Assembly (NCBI GenBank): GCA_949316235.1
Contig: OX438753.1
Location: 21,074,801-21,138,800 of the forward strand
Length of the DNA: 64,000 nt
Source: Oegoconia quadripuncta
Lineage: Eukaryota > Arthropoda > Insecta > Lepidoptera > Autostichidae
Direction of reading: 5' to 3'
The notes under the pieces were generated by a model that saw only the letters and a program-made list of their open reading frames with translations, was not told where the DNA came from and did no database searches. Position 1 is the stretch's first letter. Each line of letters opens with the position of its first letter. Below, piece after piece: positions 63,819-64,000 of the stretch. The translations under genes and the position numbers were made by a program.

Positions 63819-64000
63819 ATGGCTCTCCGTGAAAGCAGCAGTAGTGACAGTGATAGTGATTTAGATGAGTTCGCATATAGGAGAATATATAGAGAACGAA
63901 TACATTTCTCCTTTGACATTACTGAATTAGCGTTTAAGGAAAAATTTCGAATTAGTAAAACCAGTGTCGAATACTTAATAAATGAAATCGGTGCGGTTAT
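63819..64000 (+). CDS. PIF/Harbinger (HARBI1-like) transposase, N-terminus, partial
   Basis: From ATG 63819 the frame is open for 60 residues to the window edge: MALRESSSSDSDSDLDEFAY, RRIYRERIHFSFDITELAFK, EKFRISKTSVEYLINEIG. An acidic Ser/Asp start, then RR..RER..F, and an F+ (KFR) helix with S...VEYLI..IG, is the N-terminal region of HARBI1-like nucleases, which cut and join the transposon ends in the nucleus. No defect is visible so far. An upstream ATG frame (63643) is different and stops at 63864. The catalytic DDE part is outside the window, so activity cannot be judged. Confidence 0.8.
   Translation, partial: MALRESSSSDSDSDLDEFAYRRIYRERIHFSFDITELAFKEKFRISKTSVEYLINEIGAV

Larger units (their letters stand above)
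63507..64000 (+). mobile_element. PIF/Harbinger-type transposon, 5' end (runs off the window)
   Basis: A probable terminus, GGCCCCTATTTCACCAAG, is followed by a 62-bp palindrome (63524-63585) and then, after about 230 bp, the transposase start. The right end lies beyond 64000. The left target duplication cannot be set without it. Confidence 0.7.

Noticed and set aside
1..64000. Bacterial-style operons, promoters, RBS or terminators
   Set aside because: SINEs, LINEs and Helitrons show an animal nuclear genome, so such features do not apply.

Overview
This window looks like intergenic nuclear DNA from a moth or butterfly (Lepidoptera). It is AT-rich and I could find no intact host gene, rRNA or functional tRNA gene. 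The order is inferred from the repeats: tRNA-derived SINEs in many copies, a Lep1-like Helitron, CR1/jockey-like and RTE-like LINE tails, and an N-terminal STPR domain of the kind seen in lepidopteran Helitron and FMBP-1-like proteins. Nearly every longer reading frame is a transposon fragment or lies by chance across a repeat.

Repeat names used here are mine. SINE-A (about 330 bp; tRNA-like head, tail GTGCATAAAAAA) has about 20 copies. SINE-B (about 310 bp) ends in ATGATGATG. SINE-C and SINE-D (about 270 and 220 bp) are related to each other and end in ATTTATTTATT. LINE families are named by visible C-terminal motifs: LINE-H (HPHHLDEW), LINE-N (NLEIFKS), LINE-F (CIRFYNKVP), LINE-W (GPWSSDTK or LRAG), RTE-like (LKWQ or FAQQW), LINE-R (GRPRR), LINE-Y (LLPILDYADTCYPDL, with a TTTG tail), LINE-P (HARPPD) and a GC-rich R1-like LINE. 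Families K, X, W, Q, Y2, Z and P2 are recurring sequences of unclear class.

Layout. 1-3.1 kb: a three-unit tandem array of about 241 bp, abutting an STPR fragment, then a Mutator-like transposase fragment fused to a mariner transposase fragment. 5-8.3 kb: SINE-A, SINE-B, SINE-C, LINE-F and RTE-like pieces. 10.6-14.3 kb: a Helitron, three LINE-W C-termini, a Tc1/mariner MITE inside a K repeat. 14.6-20 kb: LINE-R, SINE-D, a 200-bp direct duplication, SINE-B inside K. 21.6-26.3 kb: LINE-P inside SINE-A, LINE-F inside SINE-B, X repeats, LINE-N and an inverted-repeat element. 27-31 kb: a compound palindrome, SINEs and a 273-bp hairpin MITE. 34-39 kb: SINE-A copies and a 956-bp pogo-like element. 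40.2-41 kb: a three-layer nest. 42-48.6 kb: LINE-R tails, SINE-C, a SINE-A dimer, a 16-bp minisatellite and a young R1-like insertion. 48.8-56.1 kb: SINEs, a chimeric SINE, an inverted SINE-C, LINE-Y and a second three-layer nest. 59.4-64 kb: SINEs, a Harbinger MITE, LINE-H nested in a LINE 3' end, and the start of a PIF/Harbinger transposase cut by the window edge.

Nothing here works together as a pathway. The biology is layered transposition. Several insertions can be proved inside the window because another copy shows the empty site or because the target-site duplication is perfect.
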